From a virus, in the IMG/VR virus record IMGVR_UViG_3300020194_001210, positions 1 through 49,653 of that record: 49,653 nt of DNA; one strand, 5' to 3'. This document shows, one piece after another, positions 7,589 through 15,346 of this stretch. The first letter of the stretch is position 1. Each line of letters begins with the position of its first letter. The notes under the pieces are model-generated. The model was not told the origin of the DNA, did no database searches, and saw nothing but the letters and a program-made list of their open reading frames with translations. A program made the translations under genes and the position numbers.

Positions 7589-7672
7589 CTAGTCTAAAGC
7601 CATATTGACTACTTTGTGTAGTCTACCTGCCTTCATTAGTTTGTGTAGTTTCTTCATATATTTTCTAATCAT
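7589..7672 (-). CDS. Possible 27-residue micro-ORF in the leader of gene 3
   Basis: An open frame MIRKYMKKLHKLMKAGRLHK plus seven more residues fills the late leader. Its stop TAG is embedded in the ribosome site of the next gene (TAGAGGT). The peptide is strongly basic with a partly repeated KLHKL/RLHKV motif. Against it: the first ATG lies only about 6 bases after TATAAATA, no ribosome site precedes either ATG, and frames of this length arise by chance (one exists at 41341-41424). Confidence 0.3.
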   Translation of the reverse strand: MIRKYMKKLHKLMKAGRLHKVVNMALD

Positions 7673-7677
7673 ATAAC

Positions 7678-7685
7678 TATTTATA
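7678..7685 (-). promoter_or_regulatory. Late promoter TATAAATA for the gp3-like gene
   Basis: Exact late octamer on the minus strand, immediately downstream of the gene 23 terminator. A terminator followed by a promoter at once resets transcription for the next operon. Confidence 0.8.
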
Positions 7686-7688
7686 CAC

Positions 7689-7715
7689 AAAAAGAAGGGG
7701 GCCTAAGCCCCCTTC
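7689..7715 (-). terminator. Intrinsic terminator after gene 23
   Basis: On the minus strand a perfect 9-bp stem (GAAGGGGGC / GCCCCCTTC, 7715-7694) with loop TTAG is followed by TTTTT (7693-7689). It lies 30 bases past the gene 23 stop. Confidence 0.9.
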
Positions 7716-7744
7716 AACGAGTACATTAATGTACCTTCTTATTA

Positions 7745-9130
7745 TTAGCCTTCGCCAAGAATGTTGTCGACACGCATAATACGGAAGTATTGGTTCTGAC
7801 GAGCAGTACCGATTCCGTCTGGTGAAGCTTCAACAAATGGGTTGGCGATCATGCCGTAGCGAGTTTTGAAACCAATCTTCGGCTGGAAGTTGTTCTCACC
7901 AACTGCACGAACCATAGTCAATGGAACGTATGGGCAATAGAACATACCTGCGTCGTATGGGTTAGCACCACGGTAACCAACAGTCAAGTAGTTCACAGTT
8001 GCATATGGGTCGATGTAGACCTTAATGCCACCTGTAAGTGTACCTGCGAAGGTGTTACCTGAATCGTCAACAGCAAGACCTGCATTGCCAGCAAGAGCTG
8101 GAGTATAATCCAACATGCCAGAAGCAGAAAGTGCAGCAGCTACATCAGAAGAACACAGGATGAAGTTACCTTTACCGCGACGTGTTTCACGTGCGATAAC
8201 ATTTGCTTCACGCTGGATCTGTACCAACAGACCTTTGTACTTCTCAACAGACCAACGGCCATCAGCGTCAGTATCCAAGTCGAAGATACCTGCAGTTGTC
8301 AGGTCAGCTTGCTGGGCACCGAGCTTAGCGCGTGAGTTGATTGTACGAACCATCTCGCGGTTGATTTCTGCAAGGATCTCAGCAGACAAGATATTTGCCA
8401 ACTCAGATTCAGCATCCAAACCGTGGATAGCTTTAAGATCCTGTGCAAGCTCCATAGTGTACTCAGCTTTCAGAGCACGGCTACGAGCAGTCACAGTAGC
8501 TTTGTCAATAGTGAAGCTCATTTCACCAAACGCGTTGGTTGAGCTATCACCAAGTGCTTCAGCTTCTGCAGTAGTCATACCACCACCGAAACCAAAAGTA
8601 TCTCCTACGTTGTCAGAACCAGAATCAGCTGAGTCTGCATCGACGGAGAAGTTAGGCAGAGACGAAGAATCGCCACCGTGTGTACCGTTCTTAGCTGTAC
8701 CAGTGTTACCGTTGAACGAGCTTGAGCTGTAATCAGTGTCAGCTTCGTTGAACAGTGCTTCAGTAGCAGAAGTACGAGATGCGTTGTCGTTGTAGCGAGA
8801 CTTCATAGCGAAGATCAGGCCAGTAGGACCAGACATTGGCTGAACACCAGCAATGTCATATGCAATCAGGTTAGGCATTGCACGACGAACGAGTGAGATC
8901 AATACTGGATCCCAGTTGTTAATTGCGCCTGTGCCGGCTGAAGTAGAGTTAACAGGAGCCGCCTCAGTCAAGTTGAACGATGCTTGCGCACGCTCTTCTT
9001 TCAGAGCCTTCTCTGTGTTTTCAAGAACAGCAGCAGTTACCGCTTTCTTATATTTGTCACCCAGTGCAGGTGCGCCTTCGGCGTCAAGTACTGGGTTCCA
9101 TTTTTCCATTAATTGATCGGAACCAAACAT
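7745..9130 (-). CDS. 23: gp23, major capsid protein
   Basis: The protein of the capsid hexamers. It has 461 residues (T4: 521), with the typical N-terminus (GSDQLMEKWNPVL) and the conserved SLVRRAMPNLIAYDIAGVQP. FNLTE|AAPV around residues 52-60 fits the gp21 cleavage rule (hydrophobic-x-Glu before a small residue), so the mature protein would begin at Ala57; T4 cuts at Glu65. The middle contains a Gly/Ser/Asp-rich stretch (about 135-195) that may form the surface-exposed insertion domain. AAGGAG precedes the ATG. A strong terminator ends the operon. No gene 24 (vertex) is seen, as in other marine T4-like phages. Confidence 0.97.
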   Translation of the reverse strand: MFGSDQLMEKWNPVLDAEGAPALGDKYKKAVTAAVLENTEKALKEERAQASFNLTEAAPVNSTSAGTGAINNWDPVLISLVRRAMPNLIAYDIAGVQPMSGPTGLIFAMKSRYNDNASRTSATEALFNEADTDYSSSSFNGNTGTAKNGTHGGDSSSLPNFSVDADSADSGSDNVGDTFGFGGGMTTAEAEALGDSSTNAFGEMSFTIDKATVTARSRALKAEYTMELAQDLKAIHGLDAESELANILSAEILAEINREMVRTINSRAKLGAQQADLTTAGIFDLDTDADGRWSVEKYKGLLVQIQREANVIARETRRGKGNFILCSSDVAAALSASGMLDYTPALAGNAGLAVDDSGNTFAGTLTGGIKVYIDPYATVNYLTVGYRGANPYDAGMFYCPYVPLTMVRAVGENNFQPKIGFKTRYGMIANPFVEASPDGIGTARQNQYFRIMRVDNILGEG

Positions 9131-9142
9131 TGGACTTTCTCC

Positions 9143-10207
9143 TTATTGAGATGATTTTTTAATCGCAGCAAGATATGCTTCCATCATCGGCGAGTGTTCA
9201 ACTTCGTCCGACGCTTCAGTAGTTTCTTCCTGCATGGGTTGAGTTTCAGTTACTTGTTGCTTAAAGTAAGACTCCTTGATCGTATCAACCTTTTTAGCAA
9301 AGGCTTCTGCACTCTCAAAGTTTACGTCTTCAACAAGACCCTTAAGCTTCTCAGCTTGTGCTTCAGAGAGACCTGCACTAGACTCAACAATGATTGCCTC
9401 ACGAGTAAGTTTTGCAACCTCCTCCTTCAGATCAATGTTTTTCTCTACTGTGCCATTAAGCTGCTCTTCCAGTTCGTCGACTTTGTTGGCGAGATCGTCA
9501 ACTAGGTCAGCCTTACCTTCAGGTACCTCAATGTAGTGCTCAGTAAATACGCCATGCAATGCTTGAATGAATGACTCAGCGATTTCAGTACGGAGACCGT
9601 TCTCAATCGCAATTTTGTTTTCTTCCATCCAATTCTCTACAACGTAGTTTAGGTAGCCATCGACTTTTTCAACAAGGTCGTTCTGGATGCGTGTAGTTTC
9701 CTCAGCAAGCTCTTCGGCATACTGTGCATCAACACTTTCAATGTGCTCAGCAAGTTTTACCTTCAGCGCTGCTTCAAAAATTACTTCAGCCTTTTCCTTG
9801 AACCCTTCGGAAAGAGTTGCTTCGGAATCAACCAGAGCATTCAGATCCTCATCAAAGTTGCCTTCGACGATAGCGTCTTCGTCAGTTTCGAGACCTTCAG
9901 TTGCACACATTGCTTCGTATGCAGCCTTCAGTTCATCTTTTTTCATTTTGGACATCTGCATAGACATAGCATTAATCATGCCTGCCTTTGTTTTTGGTAG
10001 CGATGTTTTAGCGGGTGCTGATTTTTTTACTGTAGCAGCAACGTCGGCAGCAGCCTTTTCTCCATCAACTTCCATGTCAGCCTTACCCTTAGCAACCGGG
10101 GCTTGAGCCTCTTCCAAGGTTTCTTCGTCAGAAACTTCAACGTCTTCAACGACATCATCTTGGAGTTCTTTGATGTCCTCGATCGGATCTAATTTTTGAT
10201 CAGACAT
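9143..10207 (-). CDS. 22: gp22, prohead core scaffold protein
   Basis: The main scaffold around which gp23 assembles; it is removed by the gp21 protease after assembly. It has 354 residues (T4: 269), is almost entirely helical and rich in E, K and A, and contains coiled-coil stretches (for example VDELEEQLNGTVEKNIDLKE). Several possible gp21 cleavage sites are visible (TLSE|G, GLSE|A). The extra length relative to T4 is an N-terminal acidic and alanine-rich segment of about 80 residues. A clear AGGAG precedes the ATG. It lies between protease and capsid genes as in T4. The identification rests on composition plus order. Confidence 0.92.
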   Translation of the reverse strand: MSDQKLDPIEDIKELQDDVVEDVEVSDEETLEEAQAPVAKGKADMEVDGEKAAADVAATVKKSAPAKTSLPKTKAGMINAMSMQMSKMKKDELKAAYEAMCATEGLETDEDAIVEGNFDEDLNALVDSEATLSEGFKEKAEVIFEAALKVKLAEHIESVDAQYAEELAEETTRIQNDLVEKVDGYLNYVVENWMEENKIAIENGLRTEIAESFIQALHGVFTEHYIEVPEGKADLVDDLANKVDELEEQLNGTVEKNIDLKEEVAKLTREAIIVESSAGLSEAQAEKLKGLVEDVNFESAEAFAKKVDTIKESYFKQQVTETQPMQEETTEASDEVEHSPMMEAYLAAIKKSSQ

Positions 10208-10227
10208 TTTTTTTACTCCTAATCGAG

Positions 10228-10875
10228 TTAAAGTTTTGAGAGGAAATCTTTGAAGGCTTTCATCTGTGTTTCCGCTAAGCGGTTAGATGGTGCCCGTTTG
10301 ATCTCAGTCTCGAACCGTTCAATTTCTTGCGCCTTTAGGATTCCATTATCCCAAATCCATTCAACACCTTCCATGATTCCATTGACAAACGCCTCTGGAG
10401 CGGAAGGATCCTGAACTATATCGACGGCTGATAACATAAAATCATTACTGACTACGTTAGCGCCGTTCTTTTGCACAAGACTACCCATACCACGACTTGA
10501 AACACCGAGCTGAACCCCACCATCCATAAGACCTTCAACGATCCTACCCATAGGAGTATCCAACACGAGTGCTTTACCCATCACATTATCACCATCCCAT
10601 TTTAGTTCGGTGATGCGATGAGATACTTTATCCAAGTTAATAGACGGACCTTCTGGATGATTTAACTCACCGACTGCCCGACTCTTGGAAACTTGTTCGC
10701 TGACATATTTGTCAACTGCGGATTCTAATGTTGCTCGAGGATACACACGGCCGTTGCGATTCTTCTGCTCGGCCTGCATAAAGACTCCTTCAATAATACG
10801 TTGTTTCTTACCGTTCTTCTCTTCGGTAATGATACTGTACTGAAGGTCCTCAGTGTATTCTGTAATCAGCTTCAT
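10228..10875 (-). CDS. 21: gp21, prohead maturation protease
   Basis: A serine protease of the herpesvirus-assemblin-like fold that cleaves gp22, gp23 and other head proteins before DNA packaging. It has 215 residues (T4: 212). The catalytic histidine lies in VGELNHPEG (H73), the nucleophilic serine in GVSSRGMGS (S126 or S127), and a conserved acidic segment follows (SAVDIVQDPSAPEAF, about 149-163). The N-terminus has EQKNRNGRVYPRATLE, as in gp21. The start overlaps the stop of the preceding 72-aa gene by four bases. Confidence 0.96.
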   Translation of the reverse strand: MKLITEYTEDLQYSIITEEKNGKKQRIIEGVFMQAEQKNRNGRVYPRATLESAVDKYVSEQVSKSRAVGELNHPEGPSINLDKVSHRITELKWDGDNVMGKALVLDTPMGRIVEGLMDGGVQLGVSSRGMGSLVQKNGANVVSNDFMLSAVDIVQDPSAPEAFVNGIMEGVEWIWDNGILKAQEIERFETEIKRAPSNRLAETQMKAFKDFLSKL

Positions 10876-11090
10876 TGATTATCCCAATATGTTTTGCTCA
10901 GTTCGCCGCGATTCGCTGTTGGTGAATCTCCGACTCTCCGAACTTTTGTATAAACCTCATGACCTTTGAAAGTCCTAACTCCGCTAGTTTGTTTTAACCA
11001 GAGCGGACGATATGGACTACCAACGCCAGGATCGGCTGGTGCATTATCATATTCCCAGTTGGGATTATTTGTAATAGCGACCCATGCCAT
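10872..11090 (-). CDS. Small conserved head-module protein, unknown function
   Basis: A 72-residue protein opening with MAWVAITNNPNWEYDNAP and ending in RGELSKTYWDNQ. It is rich in W, Y, P and R with no membrane segment. It lies between the internal-core genes and the protease, coupled to gene 21 by a 4-base overlap. Proteins with this aromatic N-terminus occur at the same place in T4-like marine phages, from memory. The position suggests a virion or assembly role; I do not know its function. Confidence 0.7.
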   Translation of the reverse strand: MAWVAITNNPNWEYDNAPADPGVGSPYRPLWLKQTSGVRTFKGHEVYTKVRRVGDSPTANRGELSKTYWDNQ

Positions 11091-11093
11091 TTG

Positions 11094-11327
11094 TTACTTC
11101 CCCATCAAATCCGTAAAATCTTTAGCAGCTTTTTCTGCTTCCTTTGCGGACTTAAATTTGTCTAACATATCGCCATCTACATAAGCGATAAAATCTGAAC
11201 CTTTTTTAGAAACGACTGCGTCGTATTTGCCTTTGCCAACCTTAAACTTTTTTACCTGCTTTTCACCTGGCTTCAACTTAAAAGAGGCTTCACTCAGACT
11301 CGTCCGAAACTCCGTGAATTTCATCAT
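11094..11327 (-). CDS. Candidate internal head protein with capsid-targeting-like leader
   Basis: A 77-residue, lysine-rich protein. It begins MMKFTEFRTSLSEAS, which resembles the short capsid-targeting leaders of T4 internal proteins (M-K-x-x-x-F...EA) and contains an LSE|A site of the kind cut by gp21. After cleavage the remaining roughly 64 residues would be basic (KLKPGEKQVKKFKVGKGKYD) with a C-terminal helix. It overlaps the end of the gp67-like gene by 38 bases. GAGGT precedes the first ATG; the second is three bases later. In T4 this position holds gene 68, but I see no clear gp68 match. The internal-protein role is inference from leader and location. Confidence 0.6.
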   Translation of the reverse strand: MMKFTEFRTSLSEASFKLKPGEKQVKKFKVGKGKYDAVVSKKGSDFIAYVDGDMLDKFKSAKEAEKAAKDFTDLMGK

Positions 11328-11526
11328 CTGTTTCTACCTCTTGTTCTGTTTCAATCTCATCCACCTCAACGGCGGTTTCAACTCCAGCCATGGTGTTGGC
11401 CAATTCAATTTTTCGGTCATTCATTGCAGAATTAATTTTATCCTGCATAACATTCGCAAACGATTTTTCAGCATCAGCCATATTACCTGAGCCTACTTGT
11501 GTTACGAAATCCATTACGTCAGCCAT
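11290..11526 (-). CDS. 67: gp67-like prohead core protein
   Basis: A 78-residue acidic protein (T4 gp67 has 80). The first 45 residues form a helix-like region (MADAEKSFANVMQDKINSAM, then KIELANTM) comparable to gp67, and the remainder is an extreme acidic tail (EVDEIETEQEVETDDEIHG). gp67 is a minor scaffold component needed for correct prohead shape and is degraded by gp21. Order portal-67-...-21-22-23 matches T4. GAGGAT precedes the ATG and a TATAAATA late promoter lies 22 bases upstream. Confidence 0.82.
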   Translation of the reverse strand: MADVMDFVTQVGSGNMADAEKSFANVMQDKINSAMNDRKIELANTMAGVETAVEVDEIETEQEVETDDEIHGVSDESE

Positions 11527-11547
11527 TCTATTATCCTCATTCTATTT

Positions 11548-11555
11548 TATTTATA
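11548..11555 (-). promoter_or_regulatory. Late promoter TATAAATA for the gene 67-23 head operon
   Basis: Exact late octamer in the 42-base gap between gene 20 and gene 67, followed by the ribosome site and ATG 11526. No other promoter-like element is seen up to the end of gene 23. Confidence 0.8.
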
Positions 11556-11568
11556 AAAAATTAAATTT

Positions 11569-13071
11569 CTAGAGATCATCAATACTGATATCGCCTTCTT
11601 CACCGTCTTCCTTTTCGGCATTGATTTGCTTATCAATCATTTCGATCTCATCGTCGGTTTGCATTAAGATGTTCTTACGAACCCACTCAATAGAATAGTA
11701 TTTACCAACATATTCATCGAGTTCTCTAAGGGTAGACATACGTTCCCTTAAAAGTTCCGACTCTTTCAGTTCAACAAAGTGCGTGTCCTTCAAAAAGTCA
11801 ATGTTTATGTCTTGACTGATTTCTTTCCACTCACCCTCAGTAATGATTCCTTTTAGGATCAACTGAGTTTTCAACAAGTCCATGAAAAGACCTGAGAATT
11901 TTTTACGAAGTCTGGCGATAAACTTCTGGAATTTTAGTTCATCACGAGTAATCTCTGTGGCTCTTCCAAGAGCAAACTGTGATTCTTGTTCTAGACGGTC
12001 AGTTGGAACGTTGAGCGCTCTGTACAATTTCTTTTGAAAATAGATGATGTCTTCGATCTGTCCGAGGTTTTCCCCTCCTGGTAGGGTCGTGATCTCTGTA
12101 CCTCGACCACCTTCTCTACGCGGTAGCCAGAAGTCCTCGAGCATCGACATGTGTTTACGATCGTCCTTGAGTTCGCCGGTATTAGCATCATACACCATCT
12201 TGTTTCTGTATTTTGACATAATGTTGCGAAGGTATTCCTCCGCCTTACCCTTAGGTAAGTTACCTACGTCGATATAAAAGATCCTGCGCTCGGGTGCGCG
12301 CGAGAGGCGGTAGATAACCAACGAATCTTCCATCATACGAAGCTGATTCACTGGCTTTAGTGCTTTATGAAGATAACCTAATACCTTCTTACGGGATGGA
12401 TCCAACAGACCAGAAGGAATGTATGTAACCGCATCCTTAGAAATCTTTAGCCCTTGGTTGGACTTATCAAGAGGTTCGTTTTGATAGATGTAGTATTCTT
12501 TAACATCCTTTACGATCTTAATACCAGTCTTCTTATCGGTATCGTGTTCGACCTCTTTTACCTTACGAATCTTAGTAGCGTCAATAGGTCTTACTTCTAT
12601 TAGCCCACGCTTTGGATCCGCGTTATCGATAATCTTGTGATAGTATAGTTTGGAATCAACGTACCATCTTCTAAAAATCTCATGACCGTACCAACTAAAG
12701 TTTAAGAGATTGACCACAGTCTCAAACTCTTCAAGCATTAGCTTTTTGATTTTTGCTGGTTGATCCAAATCATCAAGGATAAGTTTAACCGGAACACCGT
12801 CAGTGTCCGATACCACTGCTTCGTTAATGATGTCTTCGATCGCAGCATCGCATTCTGGTTGGAACGATGCATCACGATACTTCATGATTAGTTCTTTTTC
12901 GGTTTTGGCTGAAGATGCATCCATGTCTAGGTAGGAACCGAAGTATCCTCCAGCATTGATTACCTGACCAAGGCCGTCATCCGTCTCAGGTGGAACAAAC
13001 GAAACTTTTTTCTTTTCGTCGGTCTCTTCCTGTCCTTTACGTTTTATTTCAAATCCAAATAGTTCAGCCAT
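11569..13071 (-). CDS. 20: gp20, portal vertex protein
   Basis: The dodecameric portal at the unique head vertex, through which DNA is packaged and ejected and to which the tail joins. It has 500 residues (T4: 524). Recognisable parts include DAAIEDIINEAVVSD, the wing region FRRWYVDSKLYYHKII, the crown/stem region RAPERRIFYIDVGNLPKGKA and RALNVPTDRLEQE, and an acidic C-terminus. GAGGTG precedes the ATG. The gap upstream carries a variant late promoter and a strong hairpin that would sit at the 5' end of its mRNA. Confidence 0.96.
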   Translation of the reverse strand: MAELFGFEIKRKGQEETDEKKKVSFVPPETDDGLGQVINAGGYFGSYLDMDASSAKTEKELIMKYRDASFQPECDAAIEDIINEAVVSDTDGVPVKLILDDLDQPAKIKKLMLEEFETVVNLLNFSWYGHEIFRRWYVDSKLYYHKIIDNADPKRGLIEVRPIDATKIRKVKEVEHDTDKKTGIKIVKDVKEYYIYQNEPLDKSNQGLKISKDAVTYIPSGLLDPSRKKVLGYLHKALKPVNQLRMMEDSLVIYRLSRAPERRIFYIDVGNLPKGKAEEYLRNIMSKYRNKMVYDANTGELKDDRKHMSMLEDFWLPRREGGRGTEITTLPGGENLGQIEDIIYFQKKLYRALNVPTDRLEQESQFALGRATEITRDELKFQKFIARLRKKFSGLFMDLLKTQLILKGIITEGEWKEISQDINIDFLKDTHFVELKESELLRERMSTLRELDEYVGKYYSIEWVRKNILMQTDDEIEMIDKQINAEKEDGEEGDISIDDL

Positions 13072-13093
13072 CTTTCACCTCTGTGTAGTAACA

Positions 13094-13115
13094 CGGGGAG
13101 GATAGACCCTCCCCG
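13094..13115 (-). promoter_or_regulatory. GC-rich hairpin at the 5' end of the gene 20 leader
   Basis: An 8-bp perfect stem (CGGGGAGG / CCTCCCCG) with a 6-base loop. There is no T-run after it on the minus strand, and it begins about 5 bases after the variant late promoter at 13121. It therefore looks more like a 5' mRNA-protecting or attenuating hairpin than a terminator for gene 19, though weak termination is possible. Confidence 0.6.
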
Positions 13116-13120
13116 CTATA

Positions 13121-13129
13121 CTATTTATC
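13121..13129 (-). promoter_or_regulatory. Variant late promoter GATAAATAG for gene 20
   Basis: One mismatch to TATAAATA, in the short gap after gene 19. The same nonamer occurs in the gap upstream of the 775-aa fibre gene (26188), which supports use as a real variant. Confidence 0.5.
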
Positions 13130-13131
13130 GC

Positions 13132-13659
13132 TTAAGTTGTAGTGCCGGATTCCCAGTACTGAACTTGAAGCTCAACCGTGAATTCCTCGATTGCGTTTTC
13201 GTTATCGTATGATAGATCGATAGCCGAAACGTTTGTCGGGAATGTTCCACGGAAATCATAACGTTTAGTCACAACACCTGATTTGTCCAACTGCTCAACG
13301 ATCATATCTGCTTGATAATCCGCTGGGTTAGTTAGACCAGTGTTGTTCTGATGTTGGTTAATACCATTCATCCAACGCTCAAATGCATTGCGCACTTCCA
13401 TGTTTACGTCGTTGATGATAGTGATATTCCAAGGTTCAAACGTACGATCACCTGCAAATTGTACCTGACGACCACGGAATGGTACCGTGATAGGTGCAAT
13501 GATTGATGCAGGTAACTGAGCAGCCTTACACATGAAGGATGTCAGCTCGACGTTGCCAGCCGCGTAACTAGGAAAGTTAACAGTGGCCTTGAAAAGGTTG
13601 GAACGTGCACCGCCACCTACGAGCTTTGACTTAAAGTCATCTACTCCTAAAATTGCCAT
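13132..13659 (-). CDS. 19: gp19, tail tube protein
   Basis: The subunit of the inner tail tube. It has 175 residues (T4: 163). The match to T4 gp19 is clear along its length: FMCKAAQLPASIIAPITVPF, RQVQFAGDRTFEPWNITIIN, FERWMNGINQH and, near the C-terminus, FRGTFPTNVSAIDLSYD with the final strand VELQVQYWE. AAGGAG precedes the ATG. It lies just after the sheath gene, in T4 order and probably on the transcript from 15326. Confidence 0.97.
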   Translation of the reverse strand: MAILGVDDFKSKLVGGGARSNLFKATVNFPSYAAGNVELTSFMCKAAQLPASIIAPITVPFRGRQVQFAGDRTFEPWNITIINDVNMEVRNAFERWMNGINQHQNNTGLTNPADYQADMIVEQLDKSGVVTKRYDFRGTFPTNVSAIDLSYDNENAIEEFTVELQVQYWESGTTT

Positions 13660-13671
13660 CTCTTACTCTCC

Positions 13672-15261
13672 TTATTGTCCAACGACCTCGCTGAACTCTA
13701 CACCAGTACGAGTGGCGATAAAGTTTAGCGTGATAAAGTTGATAGAACGAGCAGGCTTGACGAAGATATCTGCAACGAAGCGGTTGGAATCAATTACCTC
13801 ACCAGTGTTATTTGTTTCGTCACAAACAACAGCGAAGTCCGTGATACCACGACGACCTTGAATATCCCTCAGGAACGGCTCGACCAAATTCCTGAATTGA
13901 GCTCTTGTGAACTCATCGTTAAACTCAAACAACTGAAACTTAGCAGCGGTTGAGATTGCCTTCTCCATAGTAATAAACAGTCTGCGAACGTTAATACGAT
14001 CGAATGCAGAAGGTTTACTTTGTGCAGTTTTGTCACCGTAAAGAACGATTCCTTGTCCTGGGAACGAAGCGATAGGATTCACTCGAGCCTTGTACAAAGT
14101 ATCTCTTTCGGCTTGTGTTGGGTTAAACTTCAACTTAGTTACACCGCGAATTACTCCACGTGTGAAACCAGCAGGGGAGAACCATGCATCTGCGACACCA
14201 TCAGTATAGGCACAAAGACCTGCAGTGTTACCTGCGTTACCGATCCAACGATATGCATCGTTGTACTTGTCGTAGACATAAATGACTCCTGAATCAAGTA
14301 CACCGTAGGACGATGAATTGATAGAGTCTGCCCATGTTTTTGTTGCTGCTGCATCTGCAGTAGCGATTGGTGGTGATACGAACGCGACGCAATCCTTTCT
14401 TGCGGCCGCGACTGCGATGATAGTATTAGCATCAGTTGAGCTTACCGCTCCACCAATGATAAGGTTAACATCCAAAGTTTCTGAATCACCGAATGCGCTT
14501 GAGTAAAGTGCAGCTACACTGGATGGTGCAACATCAGTACCACCAGACAACGTAAACTCATCATCGTCAGTACCCGTTGCGCTTACTGCATCGGAACCAA
14601 CCCATACCCATTTCGAGGTACGGTTAATTACGTCGTTGATATACTTGGATGATCCATCATCGTTTTTAGCTCCAGCCGTAACTGATAGATTAGCAAACTT
14701 TTCAAGAACAGTATTCGCTGAACCAGAAATGTCGCCATCCTCATCAAGTACGAGAACGTGTACTTCGCCAGCATCGGGTGCGATATCGAATTGGCCCTGC
14801 CAAGAGACAGAAGCTGCATCTGAATCAACGCCCCAAGAGGTATTCTTAATTACGACTACCTTTAGCGAGTTTCCAAGAGCTCCAGGATACTTAGCGATGA
14901 ACTCGCCTGTACCTGTTAGTGTTAGCGAATCATAGTGGTCCTCATTCTTAACGAGAACGTTTGCGTCCCCAGAATCAGTACCGCTGTCCGCGTTAACTGC
15001 TGCGCCTACACCACGGTAGACTTTTAGGTTGTTTCCATACTGCAAAAATGATGCAGCATTAAGGAAATCATTATAGATTGTGGCGCTGGGTTCTCCGAAT
15101 TTGTTGACCAATTCCTTTTCAGAACCAACAGTAACTACTTCTTCAACAGGGCCCCAGCGGAAATGTCCGGCAACGGCTCCTATTGATGTAGATACAGCTG
15201 GGACTACGCTGGTCAGATCAATTTCTTTGACCTCAACACCTGGGCTTACTAGAAATGCCAT
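13672..15261 (-). CDS. 18: gp18, contractile tail sheath protein
   Basis: The sheath subunit, arranged around the tube and contracting during infection. It has 529 residues (T4: 659), so the protruding central domain is smaller. Conserved N-terminus: FLVSPGVEVKEIDLTSVVPA, then GAVAGHFRWGPVEEV. The conserved C-terminal domain includes NPIASFPGQGIVLYGDKTAQ, INVRRLFITMEKAISTA and VKPARSINFITLNFIA. The ribosome site is GAGGGG, and TATAAATA lies about 65 bases upstream. Confidence 0.97.
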   Translation of the reverse strand: MAFLVSPGVEVKEIDLTSVVPAVSTSIGAVAGHFRWGPVEEVVTVGSEKELVNKFGEPSATIYNDFLNAASFLQYGNNLKVYRGVGAAVNADSGTDSGDANVLVKNEDHYDSLTLTGTGEFIAKYPGALGNSLKVVVIKNTSWGVDSDAASVSWQGQFDIAPDAGEVHVLVLDEDGDISGSANTVLEKFANLSVTAGAKNDDGSSKYINDVINRTSKWVWVGSDAVSATGTDDDEFTLSGGTDVAPSSVAALYSSAFGDSETLDVNLIIGGAVSSTDANTIIAVAAARKDCVAFVSPPIATADAAATKTWADSINSSSYGVLDSGVIYVYDKYNDAYRWIGNAGNTAGLCAYTDGVADAWFSPAGFTRGVIRGVTKLKFNPTQAERDTLYKARVNPIASFPGQGIVLYGDKTAQSKPSAFDRINVRRLFITMEKAISTAAKFQLFEFNDEFTRAQFRNLVEPFLRDIQGRRGITDFAVVCDETNNTGEVIDSNRFVADIFVKPARSINFITLNFIATRTGVEFSEVVGQ

Positions 15262-15325
15262 GTGCTTTTCCCCTCATTGAGTTTAATAGATAAGATTTTC
15301 ATAATACGACGGTTTCTCATGTATT

Positions 15326-15333
15326 TATTTATA
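15326..15333 (-). promoter_or_regulatory. Late promoter TATAAATA for genes 18-19
   Basis: Exact octamer on the minus strand in the 85-base gap between 17 and 18. The octamer is part of TATTTATAAATA, so the plus strand also reads TATAAATA at 15330-15337, but no plus-strand gene follows. The minus use fits the gene layout. Confidence 0.75.
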
Positions 15334-15346
15334 AATAATCATATCT

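Noticed and set aside
8115-8732. 205-codon plus-strand open frame
   Set aside because: Antisense shadow of the major capsid gene; composition reflects the reverse of gene 23 codons.
15249-15320. 23-codon frame starting 6 bases after the gene 18 late promoter
   Set aside because: No ribosome site, it overlaps the gene 18 start out of frame, and such lengths occur by chance.
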